Shown: piece by piece, positions 15,852-25,091 of the stretch | How the letters are laid out: every line of letters begins with the position of its first letter | Position numbering within the stretch: the stretch's first letter is position 1 | Source: JAGWBF01 sp963663025 | GTDB lineage: Bacteria > Chloroflexota > Dehalococcoidia > Lucifugimonadales > JAGWBF01 | Length of the DNA stretch: 64,000 bases | Direction of reading: 5' to 3' | NCBI GenBank assembly: GCA_963663025.1 | Contig: OY760073.1 | Coordinates: 1,550,001-1,614,000 of the forward strand | Translations under genes and position numbers: made by a program | Notes under the pieces: model-generated | The model's input: only the letters and a program-made list of their open reading frames with translations | Databases searched by the model: none | What the model was told of the DNA's origin: nothing

Positions 15852-16241
15852 CTAGCTAGGCAGATCGCTGAGAAAGGCTTCGTACTGCTCTGCCGTAAGC
15901 AAGCTGTCCAACTCCGAAGGGTCGGAAGTCTCTATGTGGACAAGCCACCCTTGTCCAAAGGGGTCTTCGTTGACCAGCTCGGGGCTTCCCGACAACGACT
16001 CGTTTACTTCTACGATCTCGCCAGATACCGGTGAAAAGATATCAGATACCGCCTTTACCGACTCCACCTCTCCAAGCTTGTCAAACTGGGCCAGCTTGGT
16101 GCCGACCTTGGGTAGGTCGAGGTACACCACGTCGCCAAGGTGGTCCTGGGCGAACTTGGTAATGCCCACAACCCCCTTGGAACTGCCATCCATGAGCACC
16201 CACTCATGGTCCTTGGAGTATTTGCGGTCGGTCGGATTCAT
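15852..16241 (-). CDS. gcvH: Glycine cleavage system H protein
   Basis: A 129-aa lipoyl carrier. The lipoylated lysine is in GEVESVKAVSDIFSPVSGEI, the standard H-protein hairpin, and KDHEWVLMDG opens the domain. It shuttles the methylamine group between GcvPAB and GcvT. The start overlaps the gcvT stop as ATGA (16238-16241), giving translational coupling. Length is usual for the family. Confidence 0.96.
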   Translation of the reverse strand: MNPTDRKYSKDHEWVLMDGSSKGVVGITKFAQDHLGDVVYLDLPKVGTKLAQFDKLGEVESVKAVSDIFSPVSGEIVEVNESLSGSPELVNEDPFGQGWLVHIETSDPSELDSLLTAEQYEAFLSDLPS

Positions 16242-17338
16242 CCGCCACCCTTCCTCGAGTAGAAAGGCAAAGGCGTTACAACGCCTTCTGCCATCTGCCC
16301 CCGGATATCCACCTGGACCTGCTGACCGGGGGTGGAAAAACCTTCCAAAACATAGGCCAAAGCTATATTCCTGTCAAGGGACGGGGAAATGCTCCCGCTG
16401 GTGATCGTTCCCACTGCTTCGCCATTCCCATGGACCGCGTATCCCTCCCTAGGGATACGCTTGCCTTCTACCACCAGGCCTACCAAGCGTCTCCGGGTTC
16501 CTTCGGCGCTCTGGCGGCGCAGCACTTCGGCGCCGACGAACTCCTTGTCCAGCTGCACATACCTCCCCAGTCCCGCTTCTATGGGGGTCGTCTCGGGAGT
16601 GATGTCGTGCCCGTGCAACGCCAGTCCCGCCTCCAAGCGAAGGACATCCCTGGAGCCTAGGCCGCAGGGTGAGCCGCCCGCATCCATCAATGTATCCCAA
16701 ATGGCAGGCGCGTCGCAGGCATCTGCTATGAGCTCGAAGCCATCCTCGCCTGTGTAGCCCGTCCTGCCAATCAGCGCCGACCGGGAAGCGACCTGGCATT
16801 GCGCGCTTGCGAAGGGCCTGAGGCCCGATGCCGACCCACCGCACAACCCATCAAGGCCGGCGGCGCCCTCTGGCCCCTGGAAGGCAATCATGGCAGTAGA
16901 GAGGGTGCGGTCATCCACCGAGGCTCCCCCAAATCGTTCCTGCACCCACCGGTCCAGCAACGCCATCACCTCGTTCCGGTTGCCGGCGTTGCACACAAGC
17001 AGGTAGCTTTCGTCGTCCAGGCGGTAGAAGACCGTGTCGTCGATGATCCCGCCGGCCTCGTTGCAGATCATAGCGTACCTAGCCCTGCCAAGCCTCAGGC
17101 TGGCGGCCCCGGCGGTTACGACCCAATCCAGCAGGGACGCGGCGTCGCTGCCAGAGATGTAGAGCCTGCCCATATGGGAAACATCGAAGATTCCGGCCCT
17201 GGTACGCACGGCCTTGGTCTCATCCAAGATCCCCGAGTACTCCAGTGGCATCTCCCACCCGGCGAAGGGCACAATGCGCGCCCCAAGGTCAACGTGGGTC
17301 TGGTAGAGAGCAGTGCGCCTCAGGTTCTCGGAGTTCAA
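16238..17338 (-). CDS. gcvT: Aminomethyltransferase (glycine cleavage T protein)
   Basis: A 366-aa folate-binding T protein, transferring the methylene group from aminomethyl-GcvH to tetrahydrofolate and releasing ammonia. Signature stretches are GIFDVSHMGRLYISG, DDTVFYRLDDESYLLVCNAGN, RTGYTGEDGFELI and LRLEAGLALHGHDI. The gene opens the gcvT-H-PA-PB operon. Only 57 bases separate it from the upstream ABC exporter gene, too little for a glycine riboswitch, and none is visible. It may be read through from the exporter operon or have a promoter inside that gene. Confidence 0.95.
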   Translation of the reverse strand: MNSENLRRTALYQTHVDLGARIVPFAGWEMPLEYSGILDETKAVRTRAGIFDVSHMGRLYISGSDAASLLDWVVTAGAASLRLGRARYAMICNEAGGIIDDTVFYRLDDESYLLVCNAGNRNEVMALLDRWVQERFGGASVDDRTLSTAMIAFQGPEGAAGLDGLCGGSASGLRPFASAQCQVASRSALIGRTGYTGEDGFELIADACDAPAIWDTLMDAGGSPCGLGSRDVLRLEAGLALHGHDITPETTPIEAGLGRYVQLDKEFVGAEVLRRQSAEGTRRRLVGLVVEGKRIPREGYAVHGNGEAVGTITSGSISPSLDRNIALAYVLEGFSTPGQQVQVDIRGQMAEGVVTPLPFYSRKGGG

Positions 17339-17395
17339 AGCCGGTACCTCCCGAATTCGACCGTCGCCGCCTAGCTTAAACTACCCCAGGGGTAT

Positions 17396-19258
17396 CTAAC
17401 AACCGGCGGCTTCTACAGGGCTATCCTGTTGGTCGAACCCGGTGCCGTTGAGGCCGTAGTTCACCGCGTAAAGGTGGGCGTAGGCCCCGTTTCTGGCGAG
17501 AAGCTCATCGTGCTTGCCCACCTCAACGATGCGTCCGTGGTCCAGCACCACTATCTTGTCGGCGTTTCGTATGGTGGAAAGACGGTGGGCGATGATTATC
17601 GACGTCCGTCCCACCAGGATCTCCTTCAGTGCGTTCTGGATGAGCATCTCGGTGTGGGAGTCTATGTTGGCCGTCGCTTCGTCGAGGATAAGGATGCGGG
17701 GGTTGGCCACGATGGCCCTGGCAAAGCTGATAAGCTGCCGCTGACCTACACTCAGGTTGGAACCCCGCTCGGCCAGCTCGGTGTCGTATCCCTGCTCCAT
17801 GGCAGATATAAAGTCGTGGGCGCCCACCGCACGGGCGGCGGCCTCCACCTGTTCATCGGTCACTTCTTGGTGGTTGTAGCGGATGTTCTCCTTTACGGTG
17901 CCTGACAGCAGGTAGGGCTCCTGGAGCACCATCCCCATCTTTCCGACGATGGACCGGCGGGTGTAGTCGCGCAGGTCGTGTCCGTCGACCTTTATGCTTC
18001 CACCCGTAACGTCGGCGAACCGTGTGAGCAGGGTCACGAAGGTGCTTTTTCCTGCTCCCGTCGCACCGACCAGGGCTACCGTCTCGCCTGGGAGGATGTG
18101 CAGGTTCACATCTTTCAGAACATCGACTCCCGCCACGTACTGGAAGTTGACCTTGTCGTACTTGACCTCGCCCCGGACGTCATCGACATTCACGGCTCCC
18201 TTGGAATCCACCACGTCGGGCTTGAGGTCCAGCACTTCGAATATCCTGGCGCCGGCGGCCATCGCCCGCTGAAGGTGGCTGTACTGCATGGTCAACTGGC
18301 GTATGGGTTCGAAGAAGCGCTGAATGTACATGGCGAAGGCTAGGAGCACGCCCCACTCAATGCTCCCCCCCAGCACCAGGTAACCCCCCATGACGATGAC
18401 CGAGCTGATGGCAAAGCCTGTCAGGGCCTCAACCATGGGATTGAGGGCCCCGGAAAAACGACTTGCTTGCAGGTTGGCATCCAGGTGCTCCCGGTTCAGC
18501 TTCTCGAAATTGGCGAGATTCTGCTCCTGCCGGTTCATGCTTTCGACGACCCGGATGCCGGTGATGTTCTGGTTGTATTCGCCGTTCACTATGGCAATGG
18601 CCTGCCTTATGCGCACAAAGGAGCGCTTGGCGTACCGCTGCCAGTAAGCCAGTAGCAGGAATAGGACCGGGATGACGCTCAAGCAGAGTAACCCAAGGCG
18701 AACGTCGGTGACGCCCGCCAGCGGGAGAACAACCAGCATGAGGATGATGACCCCGCCCAAGGTGAGAATCTCTGAAAGGCTTTGGATAATGACGTCCAGG
18801 GTTTCCTGGATCTGCATAACGTCGCTGGTGCTGCGAGAGATGAGTCTCCCAACGGGCGTCCGATGGTGGAACGCGGGGGACAAGGTCTGTATGTGATCGA
18901 ACATCTCGGTCCGCAGGTCATACAGCACCTTCTGGCTGACCCTGGGGATGAAGATGAAGTGGGCGTAGTTAGCGGCGAAGTGGGCTAATGCGACGGCAAA
19001 GAATGCACCTGCCATGATGTCGAGCCCGCTCCTGTCCCCCTCAATGATGAACTCGTTGATGGTGAACATGAGCAGCAGGGGTATGGACACGTTGGCTGCA
19101 GTGTAGATCAGCACCGAAGCAATGGAGATGAACGCCTCACGTTTGTAGGGCTTGAGGTAGCCCAGCATGCGGACAACAACCTTGTGGTCGTAGGGCGAGC
19201 CGAATGTACCCTCATCGTCCAGGATGTCCAGGGTGGGGGAGCCCGGGTTTCGCATCAT
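17396..19258 (-). CDS. ABC exporter half-transporter with canonical ATPase site
   Basis: A 620-aa type IV (B-family) exporter: an N-terminal six-helix membrane domain, then an ATPase domain from about residue 370. Motifs: Walker A GATGAGKSTF, signature LSVGQRQL, Walker B ILILDEATANID with the catalytic Glu, and the H-loop IIAHRLSTIRNADKI. It pairs with the half-transporter encoded 19 bases upstream to form a heterodimer of the MdlAB/BmrCD/TM287-288 type, exporting drugs, lipids or peptides; substrate unknown. Together the two precede the gcv operon on the same strand. Confidence 0.9.
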   Translation of the reverse strand: MMRNPGSPTLDILDDEGTFGSPYDHKVVVRMLGYLKPYKREAFISIASVLIYTAANVSIPLLLMFTINEFIIEGDRSGLDIMAGAFFAVALAHFAANYAHFIFIPRVSQKVLYDLRTEMFDHIQTLSPAFHHRTPVGRLISRSTSDVMQIQETLDVIIQSLSEILTLGGVIILMLVVLPLAGVTDVRLGLLCLSVIPVLFLLLAYWQRYAKRSFVRIRQAIAIVNGEYNQNITGIRVVESMNRQEQNLANFEKLNREHLDANLQASRFSGALNPMVEALTGFAISSVIVMGGYLVLGGSIEWGVLLAFAMYIQRFFEPIRQLTMQYSHLQRAMAAGARIFEVLDLKPDVVDSKGAVNVDDVRGEVKYDKVNFQYVAGVDVLKDVNLHILPGETVALVGATGAGKSTFVTLLTRFADVTGGSIKVDGHDLRDYTRRSIVGKMGMVLQEPYLLSGTVKENIRYNHQEVTDEQVEAAARAVGAHDFISAMEQGYDTELAERGSNLSVGQRQLISFARAIVANPRILILDEATANIDSHTEMLIQNALKEILVGRTSIIIAHRLSTIRNADKIVVLDHGRIVEVGKHDELLARNGAYAHLYAVNYGLNGTGFDQQDSPVEAAGC

Positions 19259-19277
19259 ATCTACGGACTCGCCTCGA

Positions 19278-21101
19278 TCATCCAGTCACAGCCCCCATGT
19301 GGGATTGCAGAGGAGCATCCAAGAGCATCTCCTCTTGGGGACGTAGCTGGAGTTCGTATATCTGCCTGTACATGCCTTTGCGGCCCACAAGTTCGTCGTG
19401 GCTGCCCATCTCCGCGACCTTCCCGTCCTCCAGAACGAGAATCAGGTCAGCCTTGCGGACGGTGCTCAGCCGGTGGGCTATGACAAAGGTGGTCCGCCCC
19501 GCCATAACCTCCTCCATAGCCTTATGAATCTTCATCTCGGTTTCCACATCAACGCTGGATGTCGAATCATCAAGGATCAGGATGGGCGGGTCCAAGAGGA
19601 TGGTGCGGGCTATGGAAAGCCGCTGCCTCTGCCCGCCCGACAAGGTGACGCCCCTCTCTCCCACCCAGGTGTCGTAGCCGTCTGGCAGCTCCATTATGTG
19701 ATCGTGGAGTTGGGCGATCTTGGCAGCCTCTACCACATCCTCGAAGAACGCCTCGGAGTTCCCGTAAGCGATGTTGTCCCTGATGGTGGCGGTAAACAGG
19801 TGAACATCCTGCTGGACGATTCCCACGTTGCGTCGCAGGGATGCAAGGGTGAAGTCTCGTACATCCATGCCTCCAACCGAGATTGCGCCGGAGGTGGCAT
19901 CGTAAAAGCGGGGTATCAAGCTGACAATGGTGCTCTTTCCGCTGCCGGGAGACCCCAGCAGGGCAACGACTGAGTTGGACTTCACCCTCAGGTCCAAGTG
20001 GCTTAGCGCAGGAGCGCCATGATCATAAGAGAAGGACACATCATCGAAAACCACCTCGCCGGAAACCCGGTCCACTTCGATGGCATCGGGCTTTTCGGAC
20101 ACCGGTGATATCGCATCCAGTACATCGAAGAGCCTGCGCCCCGAGGCCGATGCCCTGGAATACACGTTGATGACGAAGGGCACCATCCTGATGGGAAAGG
20201 TGAGAAGGTTCAGGTACAAGACGAATTGGGTGAACTCGGCCGCATCCATGGTCCCGCCGATGACCTGCCGTCCGCCGAACCATAGCAGCAAGCCCAGGGC
20301 AATGGTGAAGCCGACGGACATCTTGGCGCTCTCGGTGCCCTGAAGCTGCTCCGACTGCAGGTACTCGTGCTGCACTACCCTCGCCTTGGCTGCGTACTTC
20401 TTCTTTTCGTGTTCCTCGGCTGCAAAGGCCTTAACTACGTGGATGCCCGTAAGATTCTCCTGCAGGATGGTCACCATCTCCCCGGTAACTTCCTGAACCC
20501 GCGCCCACATCCGACGCATCCGGCTCATTACTATCGAAGACCTGACCACCAGAAGGGGTGTCAACGAGAGGCTGATGAGGGCCAGCTTCCAGTCCATTAT
20601 CAGAAGGATGCACACTATGGCGATGAGGCGGATGGCAACCTCCGGGGCCCTGATCATCCCCATCATCACAAAGCGTCGCACAGTCTCGATGTCGGACGTC
20701 GCTTTGGACATCAGGTTGCCGGTGTGCTCCTTGTCGTGAAAGGCGAAGCTCACGTTCTGCAGCTTGTCGTAGAAGCGGTTCCGCAGATCGTAGGTGGCCA
20801 ATTGGGACAGAGACTCGGAGGTGTAGGTGCGGAAGAAGTCGAAGAGTCCCCTACTGATGCTGACCAAGCCCAGGAGCACCGCCATCCAGAAGAGGCCATC
20901 GGGGAAGGCAAAGAGTACCTCATCGCGGTCAACCGATGCGATGGCCCCAGCCCCGTGCTCATCCACGATGCCTACGGCGATGCCGACGATACGTACGATC
21001 AGCATGGCCAGGGCTGTCGCGCCAAGCAGGCTCACATAAGCAAGGATCAGGCGTCCTTTGTGACGCCACACCATGCTCATGATTCTAAGCAGTACAAGCA
21101 T
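19278..21101 (-). CDS. ABC exporter half-transporter with degenerate Walker B
   Basis: A 607-aa partner of the preceding half-transporter. It has an N-terminal six-helix domain and an ATPase domain with Walker A GSPGSGKSTI, signature LSGGQRQRLSIARTILL and Walker B ILILDDSTSSVD, in which Asp replaces the catalytic Glu. This asymmetry is standard in heterodimeric B-family exporters, where only one composite site hydrolyses ATP efficiently. The start at 21101 is assumed; an ATG at 21080 (MSMVWRHKGRL) is a fair alternative. It is first in a two-gene exporter operon, divergent from the aldehyde dehydrogenase gene across a ~245-base spacer. Confidence 0.9.
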   Translation of the reverse strand: MLVLLRIMSMVWRHKGRLILAYVSLLGATALAMLIVRIVGIAVGIVDEHGAGAIASVDRDEVLFAFPDGLFWMAVLLGLVSISRGLFDFFRTYTSESLSQLATYDLRNRFYDKLQNVSFAFHDKEHTGNLMSKATSDIETVRRFVMMGMIRAPEVAIRLIAIVCILLIMDWKLALISLSLTPLLVVRSSIVMSRMRRMWARVQEVTGEMVTILQENLTGIHVVKAFAAEEHEKKKYAAKARVVQHEYLQSEQLQGTESAKMSVGFTIALGLLLWFGGRQVIGGTMDAAEFTQFVLYLNLLTFPIRMVPFVINVYSRASASGRRLFDVLDAISPVSEKPDAIEVDRVSGEVVFDDVSFSYDHGAPALSHLDLRVKSNSVVALLGSPGSGKSTIVSLIPRFYDATSGAISVGGMDVRDFTLASLRRNVGIVQQDVHLFTATIRDNIAYGNSEAFFEDVVEAAKIAQLHDHIMELPDGYDTWVGERGVTLSGGQRQRLSIARTILLDPPILILDDSTSSVDVETEMKIHKAMEEVMAGRTTFVIAHRLSTVRKADLILVLEDGKVAEMGSHDELVGRKGMYRQIYELQLRPQEEMLLDAPLQSHMGAVTG

Positions 21102-21345
21102 CTAAACGACTACACGCATCCTTGGGGAAAGACTACAAGGGATCCGGCCCTACTACGCAGGACCCACAGCGGCCCCTCATCATCCGGTATCATCTCGGTA
21201 TCAGTATCAATATGATATATCAATTGACAGAATTAGCCAACCGGAATGCCCTGGATTTGGCAATGCACCATAGGGCCTTCAATTGACCCTGCCGCAGTTG
21301 TGGCTTAGTATGAATTCCCAACCATAAAGGGAGGTCCTTGGCCCC

Positions 21346-22755
21346 ATGAAGATGTACATAGCCGGACAGTGGGTGGATAAGGCTGCCAGAATGCCCGTCC
21401 TCAACCCCTACGACTCCGTCGAAATCGACACAGTGCCGAGGGGAGATGCTGGCGATGTGGATGCGGCCATCTCCAGCGCCGTGGTGGGCGCCGACATCAT
21501 GGCGAAGATGCCGGCCTATGACCGCTACCTGATCATCAAGAAGACCGCCGACCTGATCGCTGAGCGGGCCGAGGAACACGCCCGAATCCTGAGCATGGAG
21601 GAGGGGAAGACCCTCACCGAAGCCAGGGGTGAGATCGGCAGGGCTGTGCAGACTCTCACCATGTCGGCCGAGGAAGGGAAGCGCATCCACGGCGAGACTA
21701 TTCCACTGGATGCGGCTCCGGGCACCGGCCGGGCCTTCGGGTTCACCATACGGGTGCCCTGCGGCGTCGTGGCTGCCATATGTCCCTTCAACTTCCCGCT
21801 GAACCTGGTGTGCCACAAGGTCGGTCCCGCCCTGGCTGCGGGCAACGCGGTGATCATCAAACCTGCCTCGGACACTCCGCTGTCGGCGCTGAAGCTGACC
21901 GAGGTGCTGCTGGAAGCTGGCCTGCCCCCTGAGGCGGTGCAGTGCGTCACCGGTCCCGGCGGGGAGATAGGCGATGCCCTGAGCACCGACCGGCGAGTCA
22001 GGAAGATTTCCTTCACAGGCAGCAGGGATGTGGGCGAGCGCATATGCCAGAAGGCCGGTATCAAGAAGGTGACCATGGAGCTGGGCTCCAACAGCCCCAT
22101 GGTCATCATGCCCGACGCCGACCTGGACAAGGTCGCCCAAGCTACCATCGCCAGCGGCTACTCAAACGCGGGGCAGGTGTGCATCTCCACCCAGCGGGTG
22201 CTGGTCGATGCCAGGGTGTACGGGGAGTACCTGGATGTCCTGAAGCCACAGGTGGAGCGGATGAACGTGGGGAACCCCCAAGCCCAAGGAACGCAGATGG
22301 GGCCCATGATACGGGAGTCCGACGCCATACGCGTGGGCGACTGGATACAGGAGGCGGTGGACTCAGGCGCAAGGGTGGTGGCCGGAGGCGACAGGGAAGG
22401 CACCCTGCATGCTCCTACTGTCGTGGCTGACGTAACGCCCGGAATGCGCATATCCTACGACGAGGTGTTCGGGCCTGCGGTGGCTGTCAGCCACTTCAAG
22501 GACATCGACGAAGCCATCACCATGGCCAACGACACCATATACGGCCTGTCGGCGGGCCTGTTCACCCAGAACCTGGAGTGGGCTATGCGGTTTGCCCGGG
22601 AGGTACATTCGGGCAACCTGATGATCAACTCCAGCCCCCAGTTCAGGGCGGACCTGATGCCCTACGGCGGGCTGAAGGACAGCGGCATGGGCAAGGAAGG
22701 CCCCTACTACGCTGTACAGGAGATGACCGAGCTCAAGATGGTCGCCTTCCACTGA
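21346..22755 (+). CDS. NAD(P)-dependent aldehyde dehydrogenase
   Basis: A 469-aa ALDH-superfamily enzyme oxidising an aldehyde to its acid. The catalytic Cys lies in NAGQVCISTQRV and the general-base Glu in MELGSNSPMVIM; cofactor-binding parts are ICPFNFPLNLVCHK and FTGSRDVGERI. It resembles the GapN/lactaldehyde-type branch, but the substrate cannot be assigned. The ATG at 21346 follows AAAGGGAGG about ten bases upstream. The last 28 codons are duplicated at 24189-24272. It ended convergently with the mannosyltransferase gene before the lipoprotein insertion. Confidence 0.92.
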   Translation: MKMYIAGQWVDKAARMPVLNPYDSVEIDTVPRGDAGDVDAAISSAVVGADIMAKMPAYDRYLIIKKTADLIAERAEEHARILSMEEGKTLTEARGEIGRAVQTLTMSAEEGKRIHGETIPLDAAPGTGRAFGFTIRVPCGVVAAICPFNFPLNLVCHKVGPALAAGNAVIIKPASDTPLSALKLTEVLLEAGLPPEAVQCVTGPGGEIGDALSTDRRVRKISFTGSRDVGERICQKAGIKKVTMELGSNSPMVIMPDADLDKVAQATIASGYSNAGQVCISTQRVLVDARVYGEYLDVLKPQVERMNVGNPQAQGTQMGPMIRESDAIRVGDWIQEAVDSGARVVAGGDREGTLHAPTVVADVTPGMRISYDEVFGPAVAVSHFKDIDEAITMANDTIYGLSAGLFTQNLEWAMRFAREVHSGNLMINSSPQFRADLMPYGGLKDSGMGKEGPYYAVQEMTELKMVAFH

Positions 22756-22836
22756 TCCGGGGGCCGAAAGGTCCCGACCGGGTCAGGCCAGCGCTTGACG
22801 GGAGTACTTGCCCTTCCTCAGGCGGAAGGGGGCCAT
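22672..22836. repeat. Junction copy 1: ALDH 3' end plus remnant of mannosyltransferase 3' end
   Basis: This ~165-bp segment is repeated directly at 24189-24353 with about 15 differences. Here the ALDH end is the functional one, and the antisense 22794-22836 part is an orphan 3' end of the DPM1-like gene. Confidence 0.85.
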
Positions 22837-22915
22837 ATTTTCATCGCGTCTGGTTATTTATTGCCCGACCCGTCTTGGCAACCACAGCCTAATTCAGTCG
22901 GCTAGCCGGTATGTG

Positions 22916-23956
22916 CTACTGCGACGCCAAAGCGGCGGTGTAGACCTGTTGCATCCGCAGAAGCTCTTCATCGTTGAAGCACTCCCACATCTTGATCCCA
23001 TTGTCCGCTATCTCCACCAGGTCCTCAACGCTCGTCGACGAAAAGTCGAGCAATGTTGGGTTGACCAGCGCTACGTAACGCGGGTGCCCGCTGGCGAACT
23101 CGGTGATGCAAGCTCGGCTATTGTCGCTTAGCCCCCCGGTCTGGGACCCGATGACCGACGCGAAGATGGGCACGTAGCTTTCTTGGGAAATGCAAGCAGT
23201 CACAGAGTCCGACATTCCAAAGCCCTGGGTTGCCGTGGATCCCAGCAACGCGGCGTAATCTTCGTCCGTCAGCGCCTCCTGGATACAGGCGGCCTCGGAC
23301 TCCGGAATCATGCCGACAATGTCCGTCGCCGCCGACGTATTGACGTCCAGAGCGGCTTGTATGCGGGCTAGGTACCCCACCTTCTCCACCGGGGTCATGC
23401 AGTTGTAGAACTCCAGGGCATACGGCCGCGTTGCCGAAGTTTCGTGAATTTGGCCCGGTGGTGTCATTCCGAGGCCCGTCAGGACCGCGAGGGGACTTTC
23501 TCTACCGACCCTGATCATGCATGCGCGGGTGTCGGAGGTCCATCCGGCCTGCAAGTCGAGGAAGGCGATTCCGAACACCACGAGGTTTTCTGGTTTGGCA
23601 CACTGGAATATCGGCAATACAAGGTTTTCACCGCTGGCCGTCAGAATCAACAGAATCGGCTCGTTGGACATTTTCTCGTAGGCAGCATCTCCGATGGCCG
23701 TACGAAGGCAGGAGGTCTCGGCTTCGGAGAAGAGTGCCAGCACGTCCTTCCCTGTCGTCGTCGAGGTGAGCCTCAGCTCCTCGAGAGCCGGAGTGGCAGT
23801 GGGCGGAAGGGGCGTTGGAGCTGGCGTTGCGGTTGGTTCAGGTGTTGCGGTCGGTTCAGGCGTTGGTGTTGGGTCGGACCCACAGGCGGCAGCTATCAGG
23901 ACCAGCAGGGTTATCAGCGAAACTACCCAAAGCCGTTGTCTCCTAATCATCAGCAT
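22916..23956 (-). CDS. Lipoprotein with Thr-Pro linker and Cys-containing helical repeats
   Basis: A 346-aa lipoprotein. The ATG at 23956 has GGAAGG eight bases upstream; in-frame ATG at 24016 would add a charged, non-signal extension. The signal peptide ends at the lipobox AAAC, followed by a PTPTPEPTATPEPT-type linker. The rest is built of units with a Cys after an acidic/Ser turn (EAETSCLRTAIGDAAYEKM, SDTRACMIRVG, ESEAACIQEALTDEDYAAL, DNSRACITEFASGHP), resembling those of the lipoprotein at 9842-10792 but without a META domain. It sits in the outer-face compartment; function unknown. The gene is cargo between two copies of the ALDH/mannosyltransferase junction. Confidence 0.75.
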   Translation of the reverse strand: MLMIRRQRLWVVSLITLLVLIAAACGSDPTPTPEPTATPEPTATPAPTPLPPTATPALEELRLTSTTTGKDVLALFSEAETSCLRTAIGDAAYEKMSNEPILLILTASGENLVLPIFQCAKPENLVVFGIAFLDLQAGWTSDTRACMIRVGRESPLAVLTGLGMTPPGQIHETSATRPYALEFYNCMTPVEKVGYLARIQAALDVNTSAATDIVGMIPESEAACIQEALTDEDYAALLGSTATQGFGMSDSVTACISQESYVPIFASVIGSQTGGLSDNSRACITEFASGHPRYVALVNPTLLDFSSTSVEDLVEIADNGIKMWECFNDEELLRMQQVYTAALASQ

Positions 23957-24188
23957 AACCTTTACCTTCCTAAGATGCGGGGTTTTCGGCACACTGCTCA
24001 ATCTTGGCGATGACACGCTCCCTGTCCCGCGCGGCGAGGCGGTGCATATCCCTGATCGCCTGCGTCACCCATTCGATTTGCATTCCCTCAAAGAGACCCT
24101 TCACTCTAGCAAATTTAGAGAAAGTGAGTCAAGAGGCCGATGCCCGCAACCCCCCTGGGCGGTCTTCGCTCCGCAGCCGTTCGACGAT

Positions 24189-24272
24189 CTGAAAGACAGC
24201 GGCATGGGCAAAGAAGGCCCCTATTACGCCGTCCAGGAGATGACCGAGCTCAAGATGGTCGCCTTTCACTAA
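24189..24272 (+). pseudogene. Orphan 3' fragment of aldehyde dehydrogenase
   Basis: The segment encodes LKDSGMGKEGPYYAVQEM and TELKMVAFH then a TAA, the same C-terminus as the ALDH at 21346-22755 with mostly synonymous changes. No 5' part exists. It belongs to the junction copy 2 repeat (24189-24353), whose remaining part is the functional end of the mannosyltransferase gene. Confidence 0.85.
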
Positions 24273-24299
24273 TCCCGGGACCGGAGGGTCCCGACCGGG

Positions 24300-25046
24300 T
24301 CAGGCTAGCGCTTGACGGGAGTACTTGCCCTTCCTCAGGCGGAAGGGGGCCATGTTCGACAGGAGAAAGGCCCCCCACTTCAGCACCTGGGCGAGGCCCA
24401 GCTTGCTTTCTCCCTCGGTGCGCCCGATAAAGGTGATGGGCACCTCTACCACCTTCAGGCGCTGGCTGATAGCCAGGAGCATGGACTCGACCTGGAACTC
24501 GTAGTGGTTGGCCGTAGACCGCTCCACCACAAACTGCGCCGCCGTCGCGCTATAGACCCGGTAGTTGGTTGTGGACTCGCGAGGTGTGCCGAGGAGATAA
24601 CGGGTCATGAAGTTAGCCAACCTGCTCTGCACCCTCCGATGCCATTCCCAGTCCCTCACCCCGCCTCCGGAGATGTATCTGCTCCCCGTCACAAGATCGG
24701 CCTCCTGGGACGTAGCGGTTTGAAGCAGTTCCGGGAGGTCGGCGGGGTCGTGGGAGCCATCTACATCCATGGTGACGATGTGCTGGCAGCCTTCATCCAG
24801 GCAGGACTTCAGGCCGTCGCGGATCGCCGACCCCAACCCCCGGACTCCATGCCGGGACAACAGGGATATCCCCGGATATCTTGAGGCCAGCTCCCGCGCA
24901 ACGTCGCCGGTGCCGTCGGGGCTGTCATCATCCACAACCACGGTCCATAGCTCGCCGGGCAACGATAGGGCCTGGAGCCTGTCCACCAATCCGGGCAGGT
25001 TCTCGGCTTCGTTGTATGTCGGCAGCACCAGTCCTATCTCAGGCAA
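24300..25046 (-). CDS. Polyprenol-phosphate mannosyltransferase (DPM1-like GT2)
   Basis: A ~248-aa GT-A fold enzyme of GT2 that moves mannose from GDP-mannose to polyprenyl phosphate for glycan or lipoprotein mannosylation. Motifs: LVLPTYNEAENLPGLVD, VVDDDSPDGTGDVA, IVTMDVDGSHDPADLPEL (the metal-binding DxD), GSRYISGGGVRDW and FQVESML. There is no C-terminal membrane domain, so it is the short soluble type. TTG at 25046, six bases after GGGGAGAG, is preferred; GTG at 25067 is possible. Its last codons are inside junction copy 2, and an orphan copy of its 3' end lies at 22794-22836. Confidence 0.88.
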   Translation of the reverse strand: MPEIGLVLPTYNEAENLPGLVDRLQALSLPGELWTVVVDDDSPDGTGDVARELASRYPGISLLSRHGVRGLGSAIRDGLKSCLDEGCQHIVTMDVDGSHDPADLPELLQTATSQEADLVTGSRYISGGGVRDWEWHRRVQSRLANFMTRYLLGTPRESTTNYRVYSATAAQFVVERSTANHYEFQVESMLLAISQRLKVVEVPITFIGRTEGESKLGLAQVLKWGAFLLSNMAPFRLRKGKYSRQALA

Positions 25047-25091
25047 GATGGTCTCTCCCCAGCGCACATCCGCCGGACGATGAGGACGCCA

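Noticed and set aside
17339..17395. Glycine riboswitch upstream of gcvT
   Set aside because: Only 57 bases lie between the exporter stop and gcvT start, and no tandem aptamer-like conserved sequence is visible.
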